The position numbers and the translations under genes are program-made. Positions 1 through 11,411 of a stretch of DNA of 64,000 nt are shown here, in pieces (the first letter of the stretch is position 1; each line of letters begins with the position of its first letter). The notes under the pieces are model-generated. The model did no database searches. It saw only the letters and a program-made list of their open reading frames with translations, and was not told the DNA's origin. Source of the stretch: Cunninghamia lanceolata (Eukaryota; Streptophyta; Pinopsida; Cupressales; Cupressaceae); assembly GCA_027924645.1 (NCBI GenBank), contig BSBN01001017.1:11744501-11808500 (forward strand), written 5' to 3'.

Positions 1-10
1 TCATTTTTCA

Positions 11-1771
11 ATGGTATCTTTGCATGCATTCATCAAAGATCTTGATTTTGACAAGTTCCTAATCCTCATGAGTGAGCATCCTTTGTTATTAGAAGACTTA
101 ACCAAATTCATCTCTAGGAACACTCATGAGAAAGATAAGAATGAAAATCCTTTTTCCACTATAGAGAATAATGATGATGATGTACCTACCTATCATCCCA
201 ATGCTCTCCCTAGCCATGATGTAGTATTAGTGGATGAGAAAAGGTTTCTCACATTAAATCCTGTAGGGATAGATGTTGGGTGCAATAAAGAGGGAAACAA
301 TGTTAATTCAATAATCATTAATAGACTTTGTAGAAATATTCCTAAGATGATTATTCAAGGGACACCTAGTGCACCCTCTTGCTTAAAGCCATTGATTATA
401 GTTCAAGGTGTTCAAAATGTGTTACAACAACCACACCACAATGTGATTGCTCACACATACAACACCCGTAATAGCAAGCAAAGTAACCATGCACCACATG
501 TGCCTGTCTCTCTTCCATATTCTCAACCTATGCTCCCTCAACCACCTCGTCTTACTCATAAAAGTGGTCAAGAGTATGATCTTTGTAAACATTTTCGCAC
601 TACCCCAGTTAAGATCTCTCTTTGGGATTTAATACAAACATCACCTACATACCATGGAATGCTCCAAGAAGCTTTGCAAAATGTGATTGTCCCACGTACT
701 GCTAAGTCTAATGATGTAGTAGCTGTATTGGATAGTATGCATGCAACAAATATAGATATTCTCTTTCAACCATAGGAATTACCGTCAATTGAAGTTTAAA
801 ACCAATATGATCCTCTTATAATCTTTGTCACAATAAATAGAATGTTGGTAAAATGGGTTATGATTGATAATGGATCGGCTCTTAATGTTTGTGGCATTGA
901 CTTATTACATATGATTAAAGTTGATACATTTGCCATCAAGCTGGAACCATTAAGTATTCATTGTTTTGACAATGTTGGATGACAATCTATAGGTACTATA
1001 ACTTTACCTATACAACTAGGACTGATGATTGTGCCTACTTTGATTCATGTCATGCCTAGTTCTTTATCTTATAACATGATTCTTGGTAGACCTTCGATTC
1101 ATGCATTGGGGGTAGTCCCTTCCACTCTACATCAATCAATCAAATTTATATTCAAAGGTAAACTTCATACTATTCATGTTGATCCTGAACCAGATAATTG
1201 TTTAGACATTGAAATGCAAAAACCAGTTTACAATCATATGAGCTTAAACAATTTATGAGGTGATCCATCAATGACTAATGTTGTGAAAAACTCTCAACCA
1301 TCGAATGCACTTTTTGATGATGATTAGGGTTCATTAAATTTTAATCCTTGTGATGTAGGGGAATATAAACTTAATAACCTTAACACATCAAAAGCCGCAT
1401 TGATTTCATCAAGGCAGTCTTTTGAAACATCTGAGAAAAATAAAGTCTCCTTGGTTGAGAATAAAGATAATACCCTCACTTATAATACAAATTATGACAC
1501 CTATGAGGCTTCACCTTCTCCTAAGGAAATGACATCCCTTTATGGTCAAGGATTTAAAATCCTTTATAACAATTGTGAATATGAAGGTAAGGGATGTGGT
1601 GTAAATCAACAAGGGATTCAGGTACTTATAGAATCTGCTTCAACACATTACTCAAGTGGCATTGGATATAATCCTTTTGAAGAAAAGAAAGCCTCTCGTC
1701 ATCCTACAGTTAATGTTAATTTAATAAGATCAAAACAACATGATAGATATTCTAGATATGCAAGTTCTTAA
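11..1771 (+). pseudogene. Gypsy gag end - aspartic protease - G-patch-like polyprotein, decayed
   Basis: One reading frame runs through the whole interval with about five stops and no frameshift. Several stops fall where copy A2 has glutamine: TAG at 773-775 and TAA just after it replace CAG and CAA. The region around 600-770 (WDLIQTSPTY) is a pre-protease spacer. The retropepsin core is near 855-1110, with IDNGSALNVC in place of the more usual DGGASLNIC and a later ILGRPSIHALG flap-region motif. The catalytic Asp is present but the DTG/DGG triad reads DNG. Near 1540-1680 a glycine-rich stretch (LYGQGFKIL, then GVNQQGI, then GIGYNP) matches the G-patch-like segment that follows the protease in many plant gypsy elements. 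No pol domains follow. It is inactive as it stands. Confidence 0.75.
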
Positions 1772-2590
1772 TGATGATACCCTATAGGTAAATATCTCTA
1801 ACCCTTTATCTCTCTCGTGATGTGCTTCCCCATGAGGTGTTATGTGTTGTTTAGGCCTCTTGGAATGACCTTAAATTCTCCCATAAGGTTCGGGATACCA
1901 GGAGAACGCCTCTGTTGTGACCTTCTATTTGTATCATCATTCTTCTATATTGCCTCTCTCTGATTTCATTGTTGTGTGTTGTGTCTTATGGACATAGCGT
2001 CATGGTTGGTGACTTGGGGGCACCCTCCTACGTGATTGTCCCTAAGACACTTGTTTCTCCTCTATTATTTATTGTTTCCCTTCCTCTAGTGTTTCCACCT
2101 AGTGGGCGGATGATGACAAACATTTATACTTATGCAGACCTAGTGTCCCTTTCGAGAGCAATCAAAAAATGGACTTAGTTCCTAATATGATGATGGGGTT
2201 GTATATCTTATCCAACGCTTTCTAGTGGAAGCACTCGTGCTTTCCACATAATTAATTATATGATGTTTCTATCACATTTAAAAACCTTAACAATACTACT
2301 GCTCTATGCACCTTTATTTGCCTTTGAATCTAGCCTTGGTGGTACTTGATTCAGAGATCCTCGTGATATAGCCCCTAGTTATCCTCAAACTCCAAATTCA
2401 TTGTATAACCTTGGGTCTTTGTGTAGTTAATCATATACATTGATGTTGTTGTTTGTCATGATTTTGTTGACACTAACATGTTTCTTGCAGGGATGTGTTT
2501 GTGGGAACATTTGGAAATCATAAAGTACATGTCATCTCTGGGGGGCATGGTCTTTGCAAAAGCTGATGTTCCCTTGTGTGTTTTCTTCCT
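1772..2590 (+). other. Non-coding 3' internal region of A1
   Basis: About 800 bases between the end of the polyprotein and the first hairpin/polypurine module. I see no RT, RNase H or integrase motif in any frame. It does not obviously align with the equivalent region of A2 (9747-11357). Confidence 0.5.
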
Positions 2591-2655
2591 ACCTTAATGT
2601 GCTTGATATCGACAACTGATATCAACCACCTTAAGGTGGGGGCATATAAGGTAAG
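2591..2655 (+). promoter_or_regulatory. Stem-loop plus polypurine-like tract (upstream copy)
   Basis: The arms 2591-2610 and 2618-2637 pair at 18 of 20 positions around a 7-base loop (GACAACT). They are followed at once by GGGGG. The layout is the same as at the true polypurine tract of this element 320 bases downstream, so this looks like a second, possibly older, hairpin/PPT module. Confidence 0.6.
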
Positions 2656-2913
2656 CTATCTGTTATAGATGTTAGCAATGTGTTTGACCTTAGATGCGGT
2701 GACCTACACTCTTGAGTAGTTCATCATGCATCTTCAGTTTGTTTGCAATCAATCAATCAATCAATCATGTAAGCCCTCTATGGAGGCAGGATATCGAGCA
2801 TATCCTTTTTCTTTAGCCCTCTGCAGAGGCAGGGATGGTGTATTTCTTGGAGCAGATTCTATCATTCTATCATTTTCAAAAGTCTTCTCTGTGCTTGGTG
2901 TGTTTGTGACCTT

Positions 2914-2968
2914 ACTTTAATGCATGTATGGGCCTCGTGTTCAACATACATTAAAGTGGGGGCTAAAT
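2914..2968 (+). promoter_or_regulatory. Stem-loop and polypurine tract before 3' LTR of A1
   Basis: ACTTTAATG at 2914-2922 pairs with CATTAAAGT at 2950-2958. After one mismatch the stem continues with ATGT and ACAT. The purine-rich AAAGTGGGGGCTAAA (2954-2968) overlaps the 3' arm and ends directly at the LTR start TGTAATG. The polypurine tract primes plus-strand DNA in LTR retroelements. A2 has the same arrangement with one compensatory base-pair change. Confidence 0.75.
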
Positions 2969-4190
2969 GTAATGTCAAAAAATTTCCCCTTAGGGGCTTT
3001 TCCCTCATAAGGTTTAGCTTCCAGGCCTTTAGAGTGCATTTAGGACATCTTAGTTCATACTTTAACATCCCGATGGAATGAGACCTAAATCCCATTGCAA
3101 ATAGGACCTAGGAGGATCCCTTGAACTATGCTCCTCCTAAAATAGGGGGTAGGACTTGGGCACCCGCGCCCTAGTCCTGCCCTATTTTAGGGTAGCCCCA
3201 ATTTCTGGGCGTTGGTTAGTGACCGTTACTAGGTCCATTTGCTGACACGATAAGTTTGAGTTTCAAATATCTTGGTGGGAGTGCTTGTAGATGCATATAT
3301 AAGCATGTGTAGGCATCCATTTGTAAACTAGAGGATTACTAGAAAGCTATTGTGTTCTCAATGTGATTCAAGGCTTTCTATTGTGTTGCAAGAGTAGAAT
3401 TGTGTGTTTTGTGTGTTGATATTTGTAGATTTGAGCATGAATTCCTTCATGGCATGAAGATCATCTTCCTCCATGAAAGCTTCACTACAAGGTGACATAT
3501 CATTGTGCTTTTATCATTGATTCCTATGGTTTTTGGCCTCTACCTCACAAGGGCATGCCCTCTTTATCTGACAATAGTGTTCGGAGACTTAAGTGTCCTC
3601 TGGGGTTTGACTGAAAAAAACCTCTAAACACCACAACCCCCAAACCAAGTTTTGTGATTGTAGGTCATAGGTGTCGCATCTGGGAAAAGTGGAGTTGCAG
3701 GAAGGCTGGGAAGACATCAGGGATTCAGGATCTGAAGGAAAGACAGACAAAGGAGCACTTCCAAGACTAGGGTGCTCGCTCTTATGTCCTCTACAGACTA
3801 ATTCTAGAAAATAGAAGTTATAGGGCTGATCAGTGTCTGAAGGAGGTCCAGATTCCCTAAAAAAGCAGGTACCTTGGACTTGGGCGCTTGCTCTAGTGTC
3901 CTCGACTGTTCTGCTTTGGAACCCCGAAAATAGGTATTCTGTAATTTGGTAGTTTACTCCAGTCTGCAAGAGCTTTTTCTGTAATTCTTTAATTTATTGT
4001 CCTATTTGCATAATTAAGGTTTTAATGGTCAATTGAGCATAGGAGAAGGAAAAATTGATAATTAATTCCCTAATCCAAGTTTTCGTACATCTGAAAGTGA
4101 CTCTAGGGTATGATAGTGCTTTCCATTCGACCCTAGATCGATCATGTATAGTGGAGAGGTAGACTTAAACACCTAAACATTAAAACATTG
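2969..4190 (+). repeat. 3' LTR of A1 (end uncertain)
   Basis: It starts TGTAATG directly after the polypurine tract and has a TATA-like TATATAAG at 3296-3303, 327 bases in. It shares its start, the ACCTAAA/TCCCAATGCA-type segment and TATA placement with the LTR of A2 at 11412. The right end could not be fixed: no second LTR of this copy is in the window and no target duplication is visible. Everything beyond about 3600 is assigned only by continuity. Confidence 0.5.
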
Positions 4191-4213
4191 ATAAATCCAA
4201 TTTTCCACTAAAC

Positions 4214-7200
4214 ATAGGGTTTAGGATTTAAGGTTTAAGGGTTGAGGGTTGAGGCTTTAGGGATAGGGTTTAGGGTTGAGGGTTTAGGGTTTGAGGTATA
4301 GTGTTGAGGGTTGAGGGTTTAGGGATAGGGTTTAGGATTTAAGGTTTAAGGACCTTGAGGGTTGAGGCTTTAGGGATAGGGTTTGGGGTTTAGGGATAAA
4401 GGATTAGGGTTTAAGGTATAGTGTTGAGGGTTCATGGTTTAGGCATAGGGTTTATGATTTAAGGTTTAAGGGTTGAGGGTTGAGTCTTTAGGGATATGTT
4501 TTAGGATTTAGGGTTGAGGGATTACAGTTTAGGGTTGAGGGATCAGGGTTTAAGGTATAGTGTGGAGGGTAAAGGGTTTAGGGATAGGGTTTACGATTTA
4601 AGGTTTAAGGGTTGATGGTTAAGGCTTTAGGGATAGGGTTTAGGGTTTAGGGATAAGTGATTCAGGTTTAAGGTATAGTGTCTAGGGTTGAGGGTTTAGG
4701 AATAGGTTTTAGAATTTAAGCTCTAATGGTTGAGAGTTGAGGCTTTAGGGATAGGGTTTAGGGTTTAGGGATAAGGGATTAAAATTTAAGGTATAGTGTC
4801 AAGGGTTGCAGGTTTAGGGATAGGGTTTAGGATTTAAGGTTTAATGGTTGAGGGTTGAGGCTTTAGGGATAAGGGTTTATGGTTTAGGGATAACGGATTA
4901 GGGTTTAAGGTATAGTGTCGAGGGTTGAGAGTTTAGGAATAGGGTTTAGGATTTAGGGTTTAAGGGTTGAGGGTTGAGGCTTTAGGGATAGGGTTTAGGG
5001 TTTAGGGATACAGGATTAGGGTTTAGGATTGAGGGATTAGGGTTTAGGGTATAGTGTTGAGGGTTGAGGGTTTAGGGATAGGGTTTAGGATTTAAGGTGT
5101 AAGGGTTGAGGGTTGAGGCTTTAGGGATAGGATTTAGGAATAAGGGATTAGGATTTACTATTGAGGGATTAGGGTTTAGGGTTGAGGGATTAGGGTTTGT
5201 GGTATAATGTTTAGGGTTGAGGGTTTAGGGATAGGGTTTAGGATTTAAGGTTTAAGGACCTTGAGGGTTGAGACTTTAGGGATAGGGTTTAAGGTTTAGG
5301 GATAAGGGATTAGGATTTAAGGTATAGTGTTGAGGGTTGAGGGTTTAGGCATAGAGTTTATGATTTAAGGTTTAAGGGTTAAGGGTTGAGGCTTTAGGGA
5401 TAGGGTTTAGGGTTTAGGGTTGAGGCATTAGGGTTTAAAGTATAGTGTGGAGGGTTAAGGGTTTAGAAATAAGGTTTAGGATTTAAGGTTTAAGGGTTGA
5501 GGCTTTAGACATAGGGTTTAGGGTTTAGGGATAAGGAATTAGGGTTTAGTATTGAGGGATTAGGTTTTAGAGCTGAGGGATTATGGTTTGATCTATAGTG
5601 TTGAGGGTTGAGGTTTTAGGGATAAGCTTTAGGGTTGAGAGATTAGGGTTTGAGGTATAGTGTTGAGGGTTGAGGGTTTAGGGATAGGGTTTAGGATTTA
5701 AGGTTTAAGAGTTAAGGTTTGATACTTTAGGGATATGGTTTAGGGTTTAGGGTTTAAGGTTTAAGGGTTGAGGGTTGAGGCTTTACAGACTGGGTTTAGG
5801 GTTAGTGGTGAAGGGATTAGGGTTTAAGGTATAGTGTTGAGGGTTGAGGGTTTACGGATAGGGTTTAGGATTTAAGGTTTAAGGGTTGAGGGTTGAGGCC
5901 TTAGGGATATGTGACAAACCTAGATGGCTAAGGGTTGAGAGATAGAGGAGAGATGGGGTGAGACGGATAGAAGAGGAGAAGGGTGGATAAGGGTTGATGG
6001 TTTAAAGCTTTAAGGTTGAGTGATTAGGGTTTAGGGTTGTTGGATTAGGGTTTAAGGTATAGTTTTGAAGGTTGAGGGTTTAGGGATAGGGTTTAGAGAC
6101 TAGGGATAAGGGATTAGGGTTTAAGGTAAAGTTTTTAGGGTTGAGTGTTTAGGAATAGGGTTTACGATTTAAGGTCTAAGGGTTGAGGGTATATACTTTA
6201 GGGATAGGGTTTAGAGTTTATGGATAAGGGATTAGAGTTTAAGGTATAGTGTCAAGGGCTGAGGCATTAGGGATAGGGTTTAGGATTTAAGGTTTAAGGG
6301 TTGAGGGTTGAGGCTTTAGGATAAGGGTTTAGGGTTTAGGGATAAGGGATTAGGGTTTAAGATATAGCATGGAGGGTTGAGAGTTTAGGGATAGAATTTA
6401 GGATTTAAGGTTTAATGTTTGAAGGTTGAGACTTTAGGGATAGGGTTTAGGGTTAAGGGATAAGGGATAAGGGATTAGGGTTTAGGGTTGAGGGATTAGG
6501 ATTTAGGGTAGCATGATTAGGGTTTGAGGTATAGTGTTGAGGGTTGAGGGTTTATGGATAGGGTTTAGGGTTGAGAGATTAGGGTTTGAGGTATAGTCTT
6601 GAGGGTTAAGGATTAAGGGATAGGGGTTAAGATTTAAGGTTTAAGTGTTGAGGGTTGAGGCTTTAGGGATAGGGTTTAGGGTTGAGGGATTAGGGTTTGA
6701 GGTATAGTGTTCAGGGTTGAGGGTTTAGGGATAGGCTTTAGGAATTAAGGTTTAACAATTGAGGGTTGAGGCTTTAGGGATAGGGTTTAGGGTTTAGGGA
6801 TAAGGGATTAGGGTTTATCTTTGATGGATTAGGGTTTAGGGTTGAGGGATTAAGGTTTGAGGTTTAGTGTTGAGGGTTGAGGATTTAGGGATAGGTTTTA
6901 GGGTTGAGGGATTAGGGTTTGAGGTATAGTGTTGAGGGTTGAGGATTTAAGGTTTAAGGGTTGATGGTTGAGGCTTTAGGGATAGGGTTTAGGGTTTATT
7001 GATAATGGATTAGGGTTTAGGGTTGAGGGATTAGGGTTAGAGGTACACTATTCAGGGTTGAGGGTTTAGGGTTTAGGGATAATGGATTAGGGTTGAGGGT
7101 TGAGGGATTAGGGTTTAGGGTTGAGGGATTAGGGTTTGAGGTATAGTGTTGAGGGTTGAGGATTTAGGGACAAGGTTTAGGGTTGAGGGATTAGGGTTTG

Positions 7201-8140
7201 AGGTATAATGTTAAGGGTTGAGGATTTAGGAATAGGGTTGAGGATTTAAGGTTTAAGGGTTGAGGGTTGAGGCTTTAGGGATAGGGTTTAGGGTTTACGG
7301 TTGAGGGATTAGGGTTTGGGGGATTAGCGTTTGAGGTATAATTTTAATGGTTGTGGGTTTAGGGATAGGGTTTAGGATTTAAGGTTTAAGGGTCAAGGGT
7401 TGAGGCTTTAGGGATAGGGTTTAGGGTTTGAGGTATAGTGTTAAGGGTTGAGAATTTAGGGATAGAGTTTAGGGTTGAGGGATTAGGGTTTGAGGTATAG
7501 TGTTGAGGATTAATGTTGAGGGTTGAGGCTTTAGGGATAGGATTTAGGGTTTAGGGTTGAGGGATTAGGGTTTTAGGTATAGTGTTAAGGATTGAGGGTT
7601 TAGGGATAGGGTTTAGGATTTAACGTTTAAGGGTTGAGGGTTGATGCTATAGGGTTTAGGGATAAGGGAGTAGAGTTTAGGTTGACAGATTAGGGTTTAG
7701 GGTTGAGGGATTAGGGTTTGAGGTATAGTGTTGAGGGTTGAGGATTTAGGGATAGTGTTTAGGGTTAAGGGATTAGGTTTTGAGGTATAGTGTTGAGGGT
7801 TGATGGTTTAGGGATAGGGTTTAGGATTTAAGGTTTAAGAGTTGAGGGTTGAGGGTTTAGAGATAGGGTTTAGTCTTTAGGGATAAGGGATTAGGGTTTA
7901 AGGTTTAAGGTTTAGGGTTGAGGGATTAGGGTTTAGGGTTGAGGGATTAGTGTTTAATCTATAGTGTTGAGGGTTGAGGCTTTAGGGATAGGGTTTATGG
8001 TTTAGGAATAAAGGATTAGGGTTTAGGGTTGAGGATTTATGGTTAAGGGTTTAGGGTTTAGGGGTTATGGATTAGGGTTTAGGATTGAGGGATATGGTTT
8101 AGGGTTTAGGGATAATGGATTAGTGTTTATGGTTAAGGGA
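4214..8140 (+). repeat. Degenerate TTTAGGG-like array (interstitial telomere-like)
   Basis: About 3.9 kb of G-rich heptamer variants: TTTAGGG, TTTAAGG, TTGAGGG, ATTAGGG and AATAGGG. Perfect TTTAGGG tandems are rare and short. A phrase built around GAGGCTTTAGGGATAGGG recurs near 4741, 4859 and 4978, spacings of 118 and 119 bases (about 17 heptamers). Elsewhere the spacing is about 115-139. The array is therefore a higher-order satellite derived from telomere-like units, not a recent telomere seed. A non-telomeric interruption lies at about 5908-5990. There are no genes; short ORFs in it are by-products of the repeat. Confidence 0.9.
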
Positions 8141-8248
8141 GAGATAGAAGAAATACATGAGAAAGTGAATAATATAGGGTTTTGTATAGCAAGCCATAAC
8201 ACACTCACGTTATGGCTTAATTTTTTTTAAAAAAAAGTTGGCCACTTT
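8141..8248. other. Palindrome-rich junction between array and gypsy copy A2
   Basis: The bases AAGCCATAAC (8191-8200) and GTTATGGCTT (8209-8218) form a perfect 10-bp stem with an 8-base loop. A T-run/A-run palindrome follows at about 8221-8237, then a GGCC-containing inverted repeat. A2 begins abruptly after this, lacking the 5' part that A1 has. This is a plausible breakpoint. Confidence 0.6.
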
Positions 8249-9746
8249 TTGGCCCCCCAATTTTTTGCACCCTCCCTCTCTCTAAGGGATTTAATACAAA
8301 CATCACCTACATACCCCAAAATTCTCAAGGAGTCTCTACAAAAGGTATTTGTTCCACCTTCTATTAGATTGAATGATGTAGCAGTCATGTTAGATTGTAT
8401 CGATGTGACAAAAATGGACATCATTTTTCAACAACATGAATTACCACCCATAGAAGTTCAAAACCAATATGATCCCCTTGTGATATTGATTATTATTAAT
8501 AGAATGAGGGTAAGAAATAGTTTTATCAATGGTGGATCAGCTCTTAATATTTGTGGCATGGACTTGTTGGATAAGATTGGTGTAGATATGTCTCTCATCA
8601 AATGCAATAAAATCAACATTCATGCCTTTGTTAATGTCGATAGAAAAACATTAGGTACTATCACCTTACCAATTAAGGTTGGAATTGTGACTTTATCTAC
8701 CCTTATCCATGTCATGCTTGGTTCTCTTTCATACAATCTTCTTCTTAGTAGATTGTGGATTCATGCCATGGGGACAGTCTCATCTACCCTTCATCAATCA
8801 ATAAATTTTGTTTTTGTAAACAAGATCCATACAATTGAAGCTGATTTGATTTCATAAAGTTTCTTGCAAATAGAAGTGAGACGTCAAATCATTCTAAATA
8901 ATTTGATCCCTTCTTTTACAAAATCCAAACCAGTACCCTTTGTCTCTAACAATAGTAATGGTCAGGATAGTGTCAGTCCTTTGAATACATTTTTTGGTGA
9001 TGATTGGGGCTTGTTAAATTTTACTCTAACCTTTTCAAGTGAATATAAAATCTCACCCTTATACCCAAAAAACCTCAAAGGTAAATGAAATTTATTGAAC
9101 ATAATCTATTTCTCCTAAAAAACTTAAACTCAAAAGTAATGACGATGGAACTTTTAATATTGATTTTACCAGTAATTATGATTTTCTTTCTTCTACAAGA
9201 ATGGCGGCCGTTTGTGATATATCATCTCAATCTAAAAATCTCAAATATAATGGATCATCTTCTTCTAATGCATGTTTTGGTAATGATGAGGTCCCTTTAT
9301 ATTTCAACCCCCATGGGCTTGTTGAAACAAAGATTAACCCTCCTCACCATGATAGAAGGAATGATCCTTCTACTTCTTCTTCAACACATGATCACACTTT
9401 TGATTTAAATAAAGCTAATAATATAGTCTCTCCTCTTCCTGTAGATTTAGAGAAGCATTATGGACATGGATTTAATATTCCTTCTAAATGTGGATACAAT
9501 AGAAATAGGTTAGGATGCAAAGAACAAGGGATTAAGGAACCTGTGGAACCAACACTGCACTTGTCTAAAGTAGGCTTAGGTTTCCAACCTTCTCCTACAT
9601 TCTCTCCACCATGTTCACAACAAAAAGGATTGCTTCCTACTCCACCTATATCTTTTATTCTATCTCAACAAGAGTGTATTTTGTTATTTCTATTGAAGGA
9701 TTTATTAATCACTCTTCCTCCTCTAACACACAATAAGATTATATAA
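8249..9746 (+). pseudogene. Gypsy protease - G-patch-like polyprotein, decayed
   Basis: The first frame is open to 8857 and holds the retropepsin: NGGSALNIC near 8530-8556 and a LLSRLWIHAMG motif in place of LLGRPWIHALG near 8740-8770. A stop at 8855 is read past in the same frame to 9088. A frameshift then moves the remaining reading to 9201-9746. That part carries HYGHGFNI, RLGCKEQGI and VGLGFQP, the G-patch-like segment parallel to A1 1540-1680. The catalytic triad is changed (NGG for DGG), so the enzyme is not expected to work. Its nearest relatives here are A1 and the protease of the large Tat element at 38577-39945. Confidence 0.75.
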
Positions 9747-11357
9747 AATAATCATTCAATACTTCACTACTATTCATATCATCAAGTGCTTGGCTATTCC
9801 ACTAAAGAATGTCAATCGTTGGGTGAAAAAATTCAACAACTTCAAACATAGTATGGCTCTAGCACTTTTCACCATGCTTGATGTAGTCCCTATAGCACCT
9901 TGTCCATCCATTTTATAATAAGAAAGTTGGGGGAGGATTTTTTGTTATAGGATGACTTGGAAGTGTGTTCCCTCCTCAATTGTTTTATACTTGTACGTAC
10001 TATTATCCCCATATTGTGATGTTTTGTTGATTGTTAATTTTCCCTTGGCACCCTTTTCAGCACAAACATACAAGGAGAAAGAACACATTGTGTCATTCTT
10101 CTATATGTCGTGATATATAATTTTAATATTTTTCTTGTATTATTTAGTATAATTTCATTATTCAATCATTGTTTTTATGAGATCTTTCTTCCATTGTCTT
10201 CATATTTATGTGACACCTTGTTGCAATGTTCGGCATCATAGCATGACTACACAATCCATTATGTATCATGCCTCCAAGCATCACCTTGGTTTTCTTATCC
10301 TAGGAGGAACCCCTTGTGGTTATGTATCTTTTAAGAACACATATCATTTGGGCATGTGGTTTTAGAAAACTCTTGTGCTTGTTTTATATGGCTTCCTTAT
10401 TCCACCTTAAAGGCAATTGCTCCCTGATGGAGTTAGAAATCACTTTATGGTGGGGGTATATATCATTCTATGATCCTTACTCTCATCTTTCTATCACAAA
10501 ACTTGTTGATTATCTTTGTTACTGCACTATCTTGGAAAGGATTGCAACAAGCTTGGAAGAAAGATCTTGAGTCTATCTTGTTCACCTAGGTTGAAGCTCC
10601 TTGCATATTTGGGAGAAGGGTTGCAACCACCAACTTGAGTTTGGCTAGAGTACCTTCAGGTATTGTTGCAAAGCCTTCTTATTTTGTAAGGATTCATGTA
10701 AATCCTCTTGTGGGAGGTAGGTTATGTGTTCCCTTGAATGGAAAACTTTTATTGATGTGGATTATTTGTATGATTTGTTTTATCCTCTTATGCTTCTTAT
10801 TTCTAACTAACCCCTTCTTAGCATTCTCCTTATTTCATCTTGGGGAATGATGCATGGTGATTGAGACAACCTCTTAGATTTAGGTCTCTTTTGTCATGCT
10901 AACTTAGGGTCTTCCATTATGTGCTTCTTGTGGTTGTTGTATTATGCATGTATTATCCTTGTATAGTCTTGTCCTCTATGTATGCATGCTTCACGTGTAT
11001 TCTCTACATATTACTTATGTATTCTCCTTGAGTGTTTTGTGTGTATTCCATGTGTGTTTCATGTGTATTTTATGTATACTTTGTGCATGATGTTTACTTT
11101 ATGTATGGCATGTATACTTTGTGTATTGCATTATGATCGCTCAAGTGTATGCCTTGTATATGTCTTATCTTGCCTCGCATTTCTTAAATGCTCTATGTAC
11201 ACGAGTGAATTATGTCATGTGTCTTACGTGTATTCAACTCCTCTTGCTAATCATCCTAAACTCCTAGAATCCTAAACTTGGGGGCTTGCTCACCCCTCAA
11301 TTTTGGCGACATTCTATGACTTCTATTTTTGTTGTGATTGAAATATGTTCTCTCCAT
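9747..11357 (+). other. Non-coding 3' internal region of A2
   Basis: About 1.6 kb without any recognisable domain. At 10980-11230 it is rich in TGTGTAT/TGTATAC-like short repeats. The ORF there codes a Cys-rich, low-complexity peptide that I do not regard as a gene. Confidence 0.5.
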
Positions 11358-11411
11358 ACTTTAGTGCAAGTATGAGCATCAGATCATACTCACACTAAGG
11401 TTGGGCCTAAA
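11358..11411 (+). promoter_or_regulatory. Stem-loop and polypurine tract before 3' LTR of A2
   Basis: ACTTTAGTG (11358-11366) pairs with CACTAAGGT (11393-11401). After two mismatches AGTATGA (11369-11375) pairs with TCATACT (11384-11390) around an 8-base loop. TTGGGCCTAAA follows and ends at the LTR start. Compared with A1, an A-T pair has become G-C and a T-A pair has become T-G wobble, so pairing is kept while sequence changes. Confidence 0.75.

Larger units (their letters stand above)
1..4190 (+). mobile_element. Ty3/gypsy remnant, copy A1 (3' part)
   Basis: The window opens inside this plus-strand element. It reads gag end, protease, G-patch-like motif, about 1.2 kb without coding sequence, polypurine tract and 3' LTR. 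No reverse transcriptase, RNase H or integrase lies between the protease and the 3' LTR. The partner copy A2 (8246-12372) has the same order, which suggests a pol-less family rather than one chance deletion. The 3' limit of the LTR is not resolved; 4190 is simply where the telomere-like array takes over. Confidence 0.75.

Noticed and set aside
8191..8230. Hairpin followed by T run, like a bacterial terminator
   Set aside because: The context is plant nuclear DNA between a telomere-like array and a retroelement; the structure is better treated as a breakpoint palindrome.
8039..8230. 63-residue ORF at the end of the array
   Set aside because: It reads through TTTAGGG-like repeats and the palindromic junction; it is a by-product.
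10982..11275. 97-residue Cys-rich ORF
   Set aside because: It arises from TGTGTAT-like short repeats in the non-coding part of A2. No signal peptide plus Cys pattern of a known peptide family.
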